DNA from: Oikopleura dioica
Lineage: Eukaryota > Chordata > Appendicularia > Copelata > Oikopleuridae
Length of the DNA stretch: 64,000 nucleotides
NCBI GenBank assembly: GCA_907165135.1
Contig: OU015566.1
Location: 3,350,501 to 3,414,500 of the forward strand
Reading direction: 5' to 3'
Of this stretch, positions 55,129 to 64,000 are shown piece by piece; positions within the stretch are counted from its first letter, which is position 1, and every line of letters starts with the position of its first letter. A program made the position numbers and the translations under genes. Under the pieces are notes generated by a model. It was not told the DNA's origin, searched no databases, and worked only from the letters and a program-made list of their open reading frames with translations.

Positions 55129-56241
55129 ATGACTAAATTCTATGCATTTTTATTTGCAGTCATTGTCTACGCTAACGACAATTTGCCGAGTCTCAAAACC
55201 TGCACCCACGAGTCAAATTATGGTTACCGGTCTCAATATTCAACAAGGATTGTTGGTGGAATCGAAGCAAAGGAAAACCAGTGGCCGTTTATTGCCGATC
55301 TTGCATTTCGTAGAGAGGGAGGAGGCATCGAATTTCATTCTTGTGTAGGAACTATTATCGACAACTTCTGGGTGCTAACGTAAGATTATAAGAGTTATTA
55401 TTTATAAAAATTAAGTGCCGCGCATTGCTGCGATGATGCGACTAAGGTTTTTGCGGATTTCAGTGCTCTTGAATTATTCGACACTCCGGGTGAATATTAT
55501 TTAACATCTGATGACTGGATTAAGCATCCGTCGTACAGGAAGAGTTTATCACAAGAGTAAATCAAGAGTTTATTATACAGTTTTTAATCTTGTTCCCGAA
55601 AATACTTGAAGTGCGTTTCCTTTTAAAACTTTATTAAACTCAACATTATACCCGAGACTTTGGATTTCGATCTCTGCTTGATAAAGTTTCGCGAAGATAT
55701 CATTGCAAAAGACCCCGACAAAGATGTTCGAATGGCGTGTCTTTCAGAAACCGTTCCAGACCATGGATCAAAATGCTGGATTGCAGGCTGGGGAGCAGAA
55801 CATTTTACCGATTTTATGGCCGATTCCTTGAAACAAGCGAGTGTTACTCTGTTGGAAAGAAGCTACTGTCTGGCTCACTCTGGCTATTCATCGTCAGAGC
55901 TTGGACCGGAAGTGATCTGCGCTGGAAGGCTTGATAATGACGGAAACGGGCTTACTGATGGCGGTGTCGATACTTGCACAAGAGATTCGGGAGGGCCGTT
56001 AATCTGTGACATCGAGGGGAAAGCAGCACTTGTTGGCGTTGTTTCATGGCGAAAAAGATGCGCTGTAGAAGGACTACCGGGCATTTACTCATCGGTAGCA
56101 TATCCGAGTTCATACGAATGGATAAGAGAAACTGTTGGCCCTGCTTTGAAGACAACAACAGCCACGAACACGACTTCAGCTTCAAAAGAGCAAATTTTTA
56201 CATTCAACATTGTCTTGATGCTTGTATTCCTGTTCTTTTAG
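55129..56241 (+). CDS. Trypsin-like protease with Arg at the oxyanion position and GPI-type tail
   Basis: Exons 55129-55379, 55416-55554 and 55657-56241 give 324 residues. Signal peptide; activation site TRIVGGIE; catalytic His87 (TAAHCC), Asp135 (FDLCLIKF), Ser241 (RDSGGP); Asp235 sets trypsin-like specificity. Residue 239, chymotrypsin position 193 and normally Gly, is Arg, as in human mesotrypsin. The C-terminus is a Thr/Ser-rich spacer followed by IFTFNIVLMLVFLFF at the very end, which fits a GPI-anchor signal. Intron 2 reads best as GA-AG (GAGTAAAT to CCCGAG), giving phase 0; no GT donor in range keeps phase. Confidence 0.85.
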
Positions 56242-56611
56242 ATTGCATTTTTTCCCAACTCATCATATTTGCTTTATTTGAAAATATATATTGTTATTAA
56301 AAAAATGTAAAAGGCAAGTTTATATTAGTCTGCATATTGTTCAGGGAAAAGAAAAATTGAAGTTTTGTCAAAATTGCCGAGTCACCCGCCGAGACAGTGA
56401 ACCATGTATGAAGCAAATATGCAATGCAGAATGAAGCAATGCAGAAAGATCCGCAAAATTAATATATGAAAAGAAGTCAAAACGAAAAAAAGGGATTGAA
56501 AAATGAGCAAGGTGATAAACGCTTGACTCCGTGGGTGATTATCAGCATCTACTCTTCTGTTTACTTTTTCCAAAGAGCAAAAACCTCGAATTTACAAAGA
56601 AGATCGAGAAA
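56242..56611. other. Intergenic spacer
   Basis: AT-rich. Nothing is recognised except weak polyadenylation-like words. Confidence 0.25.
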
Positions 56612-57518
56612 ATGGCTGATAAAAAATCAGCGAAAAAGGGAAATGAAGAAGATAAGCCAGTCACTATGGATGGTCTCAAGTGAGTTATCGAAATTTTTAG
56701 CCAATAAAAAGCGAGTTTTTCCAATTTTATCCAATCGACGCCCAAAAAAAGGAATGAATGAGATATGTCCTCTTTCTTGCATTTTTGATTTTTTTCGACT
56801 CAATTTCCTTTTTCAGAGGTCAGCTTTTGCGATTTGGCGAGCACAACATCCTCTCCCTTCGAAAAGAGCTCCACGCGGCAGTCGATGAAGAAGCCCGATT
56901 TTCTGATCCAAGCCAAAAGGACATCCGAAAACAGCTGATGGACAAAGTTCTTATGGGAAAGGCTCAAAGAAAAATTAGCGAAAAAACAAGAGGAGTACGT
57001 TTTGAGTCTTGTAAAAAGCTGTTTTGATGATAACCAAACTCGAGGACCAAGTAAACGATCATAAGAAACACGTGGTCGATTTGAACAAAAAGAGCAAGGA
57101 TTTGAAGCTGACCTTCAATGTCCATAAAGAAAATGTCGAGGAACTGGAAGCACACAAGAGACAATGCAATCAAAAGGTTGAAAATCACAAATTTTGCTGG
57201 AAAAAAGGCGTTTTAGATTTCGAATCTGAGGGCGGAGAAAAAATCGCTAGAAGAATATGCTCAAATGCAGAAAACTGAGACAGATGTAAGTTTTTTTTTT
57301 ATTTTGAAAATAACAAAGAGATACCCTTAAGTTTCCATTGAAATTTTAAGCTCATTATTTTATTGATCATTTTTTTTCAGAAAATGAACGCTGAAATGGC
57401 TCCATACAAAAAGCAAAATGCAATGCTGATGAACATCGTTTCCGCAGCCGAAAAGGGTCACAACATGCTGCTGACAACAATGTCCAGCATCAACAAAGAG
57501 ATCAGTTCTGGCTTGTAG
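56612..57518 (+). CDS. Small coiled-coil protein, function unknown
   Basis: Five exons (56612-56679, 56817-56994, 57045-57176, 57217-57285, 57381-57518) in phase, introns of 40-137 nt, about 194 residues. It starts MADKKSAKKGNEE, has no signal peptide, and continues as Lys/Glu/Leu-rich heptads through most of its length (DLNKKSKDLKL, ISNLRAEKKSLEEYAQ). The C-terminus is MSSINKEISSGL. It is probably cytoplasmic, for example a cytoskeletal, kinetochore or ciliary coiled-coil subunit, but no family is recognised. Confidence 0.7.
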
Positions 57519-57666
57519 AATATGTTTCATAATATATTTTAACATAAAGTATACAAATATTAATTAAAATATGTGTTGATACGGCATCTGGTGGATAAAT
57601 AATTAAGACTGGCAGTATTGAAAAATATGGACTAAATACAGAAATATAAATAAAATAAAATACGAT

Positions 57667-59802
57667 TTATAATGCAGGATTCCAGTTCCAGTTGAACGGC
57701 TCCCGTCCTAAATCGCCAGCGAGTTTTTGAGAAAATGGTTCGAAGAAATTGAAAAGTCGCTGGCGCATGTCTTCGCTCATCGTCTTTGATGGTGATTTTT
57801 GTTGACCCCTAGTGGCGGAAAATCGTTAAAAGGGGACAAAAAAGGGAGGAGTTCTTACTTGATGCAGTATTTGGTATCGTCGCCGGTTCTAGTGTAGCAG
57901 TAGTAGCCGCGTTCTTCGTCGAAGATGAAATTTTTCTCGTCGATGATTCGCTCGATGTTCAAAAATTGCTAGAAAAATGAGGATTCTCGTTAAAAGTTGA
58001 GGTTTTTACCTGTGTTTGGACAACAACGCCTCCGGGATTGGAGATCATTTCAGTTCCATCGACGACCAAAAGTTGTCGCTGGTCGAAATTTTCAAGCCAT
58101 CGTTTGTAAAAGACGGAATAGGCGCTAGAAATCGTAAAATATGCATCTTTTTTTGTTTTTAAGGAAAATTCAAGAGAACCCGGGGGCACTTTTTATTTCT
58201 TACCCATTTACAATCAAGTTCGAAATCGGATCAGTATAATTGAACCAATCCCGTCGCTCCTTGTACATTTTGTAGACCTCATCGTGCCACAAATCGCCCT
58301 GTTCCGCCTTGATCGCCGCCATTTCCGTCTCCATCTTGGAGAATCGCTCGCCAATGAAAGCTTCGAACTCCCCTGGGCTCGGTTCAGATCCAGCGTCGTT
58401 GCTAAAAATGCATTTTTGACAGCTGCTGAATTTTTGAAAAGCAAATATTTCGCTTGTTTCTTACGTTCTTGAATGCAAAAAATCCGAAAGAGTTCTTCTG
58501 ACTGGATCGCACGTGACGTAGATCATCTTGATCTCCTTTTTGACGCCTGAGAGCTTGGAAACTTGGCTTTGGAAGTTTCGGACTCGGTCGGGAACGACAG
58601 GAAGTCGGTAGTAATTTGGCGTTTTTTCGTAGGAGAGAACATCGTCGGTCGTATTGGGCATTTTGGACTTGTAGTAATCGAGTCCATCTTTGAAATTATT
58701 CGCGAAGAAGAAGGTTTCTCCGGCAGAAGCAAGGTCAGGGTGAATCTGAAAGACGTTGAGAAAGTGAAAAAATAAGGGTGTACCTTGAGGAAACGAGATA
58801 GGGCGGAAGTTCCACATTTCTTGACACCGATGATGATAAAGCTTGGCAAGTGCTGGGTCTTGGGCATCGTCTTACGTCGCTTAATCCGCTCGTGGAGGCC
58901 GACCATGATCTGATCCACTGTCTTTGGCGCGGGATCGAATGTCGGGATTTGGTAGATGGGCTTTTCAATGGTTCATTTTTGATTTTTCTTGAAAAATATT
59001 TGAAAACAAAGGTTGTTCTTCGAATTGAAACCATTTCCTGACCATCAAGACCAACACCGATCGCTCCAGCTGGCAAAACCGCGCCGTAGGGCAGAGCACC
59101 TTGCGGAGCAGGGACATTTCCAAAAGCCGGGGCAGCGCCAAAACCAGGGACAGCAGGGGCAGCAGGGGCAGCAGGAGCAGCAGCGCCATAGCCAGGATTG
59201 ACGTCTTGTGGTGGCACTCCATAAGCTGGCACTTCTTGAGCAGGTGGAGCTGCTTCAAACGCTGGGGCAGCGGGCTCGTAGACTGGGGCGGCAGGGGCAG
59301 CAGGTTCGTAGGCGGGAGCAGGGGCGGCAGCTTCGAAAGCTGGGGCTGCGGGAGCAGCGGCAGCAGCAGCAGCGTAGTCATCAACCATCGGGGCAAGAGG
59401 CTCGGGGACTTCAGCAGCACCTTGAGAAACTTGAGGAGCTTCGGGAACTGCTTGGGCGACAGGAGCTTGTTCAAATGCTGGAGCGGGTGCTTCAGCAAGA
59501 GCAGGGAGTTGAGGAGCAGCGGGGACAACAGGGCCAGCTGGAGCGTCCTGAACAAGAGCAGCGGGACGGGCACCACCGGCAATGCCAAGTTCGCTTTCAA
59601 CTTCTTTCTCGAATCGCTCAAGCTCATTGTGAAGATAAGTCGCTTCAGAATCCTGGGCAGCTTGGGCGGAAACGCGAGCTTGTTCCCATTGCGCTTTCCA
59701 ATCTGCTTGTTGGTCTAGGATTTCGTTTTCGAGGATTTCTAGGCGTTGTCGCTCGGTGAGAAGCATCGAGTGGATGAGGAGGATGGAGAAGCCGAGCATC
59801 AT
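57667..59802 (-). CDS. Heparan sulfate 3-O-sulfotransferase-like enzyme with long Ala/Pro stem
   Basis: Seven exons (59802-59032, 58960-58784, 58745-58465, 58401-58204, 58124-58010, 57968-57859, 57808-57667), all GT-AG and in phase, give 597 residues. A type II Golgi signal anchor (MMLGFSILLIHSMLL) is followed by a coiled coil to about residue 70 and an Ala/Pro/Tyr-rich stem to about 250. The sulfotransferase domain follows. The 5'-PAPS motif is FIIIGVKKCGTSA (about 298-310), then YEKTPNYY, then VTCDPVRRTLSD near 395 (family: VxRDPVxRxxSD, so the first Arg is Cys). LLVVDGTEMI, a Cys pair and a Trp-rich end fit the HS3ST fold. It would modify heparan sulfate chains. Confidence 0.85.
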
Positions 59803-59952
59803 TCCGAGGAAGACTTTTTCAGAGGTCGAAAAAATGAAAATTAAAAGGAATTTTTTTTTTGAAATTTTTTTGATTTTTTTTATCTGAAAAAATGCCGCTG
59901 GACGAAAAATAAATTGAATTGAACCCAACTCGTCGATGAATTAATCTCGCAT

Positions 59953-59960
59953 CTTTTATA
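59953..59960 (-). promoter_or_regulatory. Candidate TATA box of the sulfotransferase gene
   Basis: TATAAAAG on the - strand, about 150 bp upstream of the start codon, preceded by CGCG. A consensus TATA motif. Confidence 0.4.
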
Positions 59961-60708
59961 CGCGAGGATAGATTTCGCCCCTCAATTTTCGCAAAATTAC
60001 AAAATGTTCATTTTGACCTCTTTCCTGTCGACAAGCATGTTAAACTTATGCCGCAACGTGCCATGGCTCTTTCAAGTTCGATCGCGCAAGCGGTATGTAT
60101 GTATCAGATGGCGAGTTTTCCGGGCTGAGGTAAGGATTACAATTTTCTCTGCATGATAAGAAAAAGGAAAAGAGACGAAGGTTGAGATCAAGCTGCAGAT
60201 TTGGGTGCGGCAACACGAATTGGCCGGCCAAATGGAACCTTTCAAAACTGCCCCGGGCAAATTCATGCGCTGAAGTTATGTTTTCTTTTCACTCGATTTC
60301 GTGCACTCAGGCTTAATTTGTGATCCTCTTGGACCATGATGGGATTATTTTTCCGTTGTTCTAGCTTTCTACTGAATATAATGAAGGATCCTTAATCATC
60401 TTCAAAAAAGTGACGTAAAGGTAAGGTGATTTTCAGAAAAAGTGCACTTTTAGGTGCACCTTACAAATTCTTTTTTCATTGAAGTTGAAGGTGAAGTTCT
60501 TTTAATACCCTCTTCCCAAGAATGATTCTATTTTTATCTTTCTAATAAGCACTTGTTTCTGAAGAGATATAGTCTCGTACTTGCTCTAGGAATTCGAGGA
60601 AATTTTATAAAATTCCATCGTAAAAATTCGTCGTAGAATTATTTCTCGGTAAATATGAGAATAATAAAAATGTGCTTCAATGAGAGTTTGTCGCAGTTTT
60701 TTCGAAAG
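59961..60708. other. Intergenic, divergent promoter region
   Basis: Lies between the - strand sulfotransferase and + strand kelch-like genes. It contains GGTGATTTTCAG and a small AAGTGCACTTTTAGGTGCACC inverted repeat near 60440. No gene is supported. Confidence 0.3.
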
Positions 60709-62033
60709 ATGATAAGAAAACGACTAATTGTTTTGCTCCCTTTTCTCGCAGCTCTTCCCGATAGAAACTGTACTGATTGCATCACCTTCCTTGACGAAAA
60801 TGATATAAAACCAACACAAGCAAGCACGACAATGACAGTTGATGAAAACGAGCAAGTAACCCAATCATAAAAAATATCTAAAAAATTCGTTAAATTTCAA
60901 GAACGATTTCAATATTCTTGTCCTAATGAACAACTTAACAAATTCATACATTATCTCTGGTGACGGCTCAACAATCACTTCGCCAACAATAAAAGGACTT
61001 CTTGAGTATCCTACAACATCTTATGACTACGTTGCTAATTCTCCATATGCGTTATTAAAGGATCAGTTATATATTTTTGGTGGAAGCAGATATGGAGATC
61101 AGCGAAAAGTGTCTTTAAAAATTGTATTAATGTTACAAAAAAAATATAGATCAGAGGTGGATATTTTGAAATCAACCATAATTCCATTTTTTCTATAGCA
61201 AATTTGGCTTGATGAATCGGCTTGAATTTTCGCATGTTATCATCTTTTATATACAATCGGAGTCCAAAATAAGGGACTTTTTTTGCTCAAAATTTTTCGA
61301 AAAAAGTCCCTTAAATTGGGTCATCAAACCAAAAAATATGTCGCAAGCAAATTTTTTCGAAGTATATTTTTTGCGTCAAAATAAGCTAAAAGCATTGTTT
61401 TTGTGTCTTTAAAGACATTTTATAAAGAGGAAAACATATTCTGAACGGCAAATCACTTCAGTTTGTCGCAAAACTGATTGTAATCAAGGCTATTATTACC
61501 CTTTATCAGCTCTCAACTGACTGAAAAAGCTAACTTATCTCAGACAGCCCCTTAAATTGGATTTTTTTCTGCCGCTGATTTTCGGCATTTTGAGTCAAAA
61601 AGTCCCTTATCTTGGTGTCCCTTATTTTTACTCAGACTGTACTCGAATCAATTCTGAAAATCTCAGACTGATTTATTAAGCCAGTTTTGCGCTGAAAAAA
61701 ATGGAATAATGATTTGATTTCAAATTATCCACCCCTGCTATAGATAGCAAAATTATTCGGTTGTCGATTTAGTCAATTGGGAACTCGATTGAATTATCCA
61801 TATGATGGAAGAGCTGCCGCTCTAGCGATTGAAAATAACACTCAAGGTTAGACGAAATTTATACGTTCTAGTTTAAGATTGATATTTTAGCGCTTATTTG
61901 TTTTGACAGTTACAAATGGAATTTAAGATGTGAGATTTTCGATACAGTCAATGTTAAAACGACGCACTCTGTTAAATACCTAGGCATAACGCACAAAAAA
62001 TCGACTTTTTATCTGAACGTCGCAGGAAGCTGA
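60709..62033 (+). CDS. Secreted kelch/galactose-oxidase-like protein
   Basis: Exons 60709-60855, 60902-61108, 61744-61846 and 61891-62033 (GT-AG, phases match) give 199 residues. The ATG at 60709 was chosen because MIRKRLIVLLPFLAALP is a good signal peptide. A CTDC motif and a Thr-rich spacer follow. Exon 2 carries a kelch-type blade end, LYIFGGSRYGDQR, then KLFGCRFSQLGTRLNY and ALICFDSYKWNLRCEIFD, which read as successive beta-propeller strands. It is shorter than a full propeller, so it is either a truncated paralogue or a small variant. Intron 2 holds a mariner-like MITE. Confidence 0.65.
61253..61641. repeat. 389-bp mariner-like MITE in the kelch gene intron
   Basis: TACAATCGGAGTCCAAAATA at the left pairs with the inverse of TATTTTTACTCAGACTGTA at the right. 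Repeated AATAAGGGACTTTTT and AGTCCCTTA words lie inside. TA termini and size match the 27646-28040 element. Confidence 0.65.
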
Positions 62034-62299
62034 TTTTCAGATATGATATAGACTTTTGTGCTCGGATAACATTACAAATAAAAAAAATTTCAAAATTTTC
62101 AAATTTAGTACTTTTTAAGTACCCCAAAGTTGTCAAAAAATTGATTTTTCGAGCAATCCAAGCTACGGGGTTGTAAGTATGCTCATTTGAAAGAGCGCAA
62201 AAAACTGAGTAAGAAACTTCAATAAAAAGGGGTGCATTGGGGGTTCTCTGGATTCTAGGGATGAAAAACTCGGAATCTGATGAGTCATCACTTATTTCA

Positions 62300-62730
62300 A
62301 AAATCGGCCTTTTTCAAAAATAACATGATTTTTTTGAAACTTATAGGTTTGGCATAAAAGATGTCCAGGATTCCGATCACGTGATCAAAAATTTTGAAAA
62401 AGTTCATCTTGGGGTCACTCGAGGTCATCAAAGTTCAAAAATTTGATTTTTGAAAAAAATACCGTATTTACCTGAAACTTATTGGTTCAACATAAAAAAT
62501 GTCGAGGATTCCGATCACATGATCGAAAATTTTTAAAAAGTTCATCTTGGGGTCATTCAAGGTCATAAAAGTTCAATTTTTAATTTTTTGAACTTTTCGG
62601 AAAAATCATGACTAACGTAAAATTTATGCGTTCCACGTTAAAAAAGTGGACATTTTTTATCTAGTCACACGAAAGTTCAAATTGAGGTCATCTAAGGTCA
62701 CTGTAGTTCAAGAACTCACAAATTTGAAGA
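62300..62730. repeat. Left inverted-repeat block with DR4 AGGTCA motifs
   Basis: About two and a half copies of a roughly 165-bp unit: GATTCCGATCACGTGATC, AAAGTTCATCTTGGGGTCA, then AGGTCA four bases later. The block is repeated in inverse orientation at 63690-64000. Confidence 0.65.
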
Positions 62731-62861
62731 ACAAAAAATTAAAAAATCCTTTTCTCTAAATTAAGTCTTTGAGACGGCGCCTTGTATTCTGCAAGCACGC
62801 ATTTTTAACGCTTCTTGAACGCCGGTTACTTCACTTGCCGATCGCATTGGCTTTTTTCGAA

Positions 62862-63633
62862 ATGAGATCTTTGTTTTTACTATTTTTTTCGACATTTTAT
62901 ACAATCAGTCATTCGACTGATTTTTGTGTGCTAACTGTAGAGAGTGTGAAGAAGATTCTTATTGCGAATGGTGTCACAACTGAAGATGAATGGAACGAAA
63001 ATGTTTCTCTTTACAAGCAAGGATACAAACAAAGATGGCGAGATTATATCAAATGCTCATCCTACTATCGATCGAAAGGGAGTTCGAAGATCAACAATTA
63101 CCTTCATAAGTAAAAAATGAACTCGTCATTTTTAAATACCTAATTTTTCAGTGGAATTTTCGATCCGTCTAAACGACACCTCTTGTTTCCACCTGAAGTT
63201 CTTGATATCGCTGATTTTCCAAAACGTTCTTCGCAGCCATGGTCCGGCTCGATGAAGATGGTGCTTTTCGCTCCCATGATGAGTTTCATCGCATGTACCG
63301 TGTGGCTGTCGTCTGGCTCGCGCAAACATGGATGGAAGTTTTTGACAGTGACAACAATGAGTTTATTTCCTGGAACGAATTGGATATGGCTTTGCAAGAA
63401 GTGAAAAGACGGCGAGAAAAATTCGGTGCTGCACTGGAGAGTAAAGAAGTTCAGTATTTCTTCTCAAAATGGAAACCATCGGTCTGGAACACATTGAAGT
63501 AAATATAAAAAAATATATTTAAGACAATTCATGGTCTCGACATTGACGACCTGGTTGTATTTACTTCAGAAGCCTGGAATTATTACATTGAGAATCTTCG
63601 CCCGCCGACAAACCAACGAAATTTTGCGTGATT
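62862..63633 (+). CDS. Secreted EF-hand-like protein
   Basis: Exons 62862-63109, 63152-63498 and 63524-63633. Signal peptide MRSLFLLFFSTFYTISHS. Exon 2 starts in one frame (GIFDPSKRHLLFPPE) and ends in another that carries two EF-hand-like loops, LDEDGAFRSHDEF and FDSDNNEFISWNEL. A single missing A in the AAAA run at about 63221-63224 would join them smoothly (ADFPKTFFAAMVRLDEDG). The last intron would be only 25 nt and the GT-AG phase does not fit, whereas the likely tail (IHGLDIDDLVVF) follows in a phase that needs one more base. Either recent pseudogenisation or base-call errors. It lies between the inverted DR4-rich blocks. Confidence 0.55.
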
Positions 63634-63689
63634 TTGTGTGCTAGAATAATTCTTCTCTGACTTATCAAAATTATCTTTTTCTAATATAT

Positions 63690-64000
63690 TTCAAAATTTT
63701 GAAACCAAAAAGCCTTGTTCACCTTAAATGACCTTGAATGACCTCTATTTGAACTTTTTTATGTGACTAAATGAAAATGTCAATTTTTTAGCGTGGAACC
63801 AATAAATTTCACGTAAGTCTAGATTTGTCATAAAAGTTCGAAAAATTAATAATTGAACTTTTGTGACCTTGAATGACCCCGAGATGAACTTTGTGAGAAT
63901 TTTTGATCACGTGATCGGAATCCTCGACATTTTTTATGTTGAACCAATAAGTTTCAGGACAATACAGTATTTTTTCAAAAATCAAATTTTTGAACTTTGA
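63690..64000. repeat. Right inverted-repeat block with DR4 AGGTCA motifs
   Basis: Inverse of the 62300-62730 block, continuing past the window edge. It holds TGACCTTGAATGACCTC, TGACCTTGAATGACCCC and GATCACGTGATCGGAATCC. Confidence 0.65.

Overview
Eukaryotic genomic DNA, most likely from a larvacean tunicate (Oikopleura type). The evidence is a dense right half of small multi-exon genes, most introns 36-60 nt long, at least one intron that reads best as GA-AG (a known Oikopleura non-canonical class), and animal secreted or extracellular gene families. The species assignment is inference.

Region 1-11010 is most of a large tyrosine-recombinase (YR) retrotransposon on the + strand. Its left end lies outside the window. 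It carries a gag-like ORF, a reverse transcriptase-RNase H ORF with an intron inside the RT, and a five-part tyrosine recombinase gene. It also carries at least five further intron-containing ORFs (basic, coiled-coil or RGG-rich) with no recognised function. A perfect 45-bp direct repeat at 10523-10567 and 10966-11010 suggests split direct repeats (PAT/Ngaro style) rather than DIRS-1 inverted ends.

Region 11-31 kb is repeat-rich. It has one clear gene, a small secreted Cys-motif protein on the - strand at 11234-12044. The rest is foldback and MITE-like DNA: palindromes with CCTGAGTCAGG cores and a derived 30-bp minisatellite, TTAA-bounded elements, GTGTCTGGAACC hairpins and a Tc1/mariner-like MITE.

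Region 31-43 kb is one long gene for a CXXC zinc-finger protein (CXXC4/5/TET class of finger) with Pro/Gly/Met-rich flanks. Its introns are filled with MITEs. Its last coding segment holds a 323-bp MITE with a perfect 8-bp target duplication, and splicing can remove the MITE in frame, so it looks like a newborn intron.

Region 43-64 kb is gene-dense. In order: a mucin-like protein with four six-cysteine WW-type repeats; a scramblase-like gene; an acidic - strand protein; a cathepsin D-like aspartic protease; a trypsin-like protease with three CCP-like repeats; a second trypsin-like protease with Arg at the oxyanion position and a GPI-type tail; a coiled-coil protein; a heparan sulfate 3-O-sulfotransferase-like enzyme on the - strand; a kelch/galactose-oxidase-like secreted protein; and a secreted EF-hand protein between inverted repeats rich in AGGTCA DR4 motifs. 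Much of this set suggests extracellular matrix, house or mucosal secretion biology, which is inference. Two or three genes show a single-base deficit in a homopolymer, which points to assembly undercalls.
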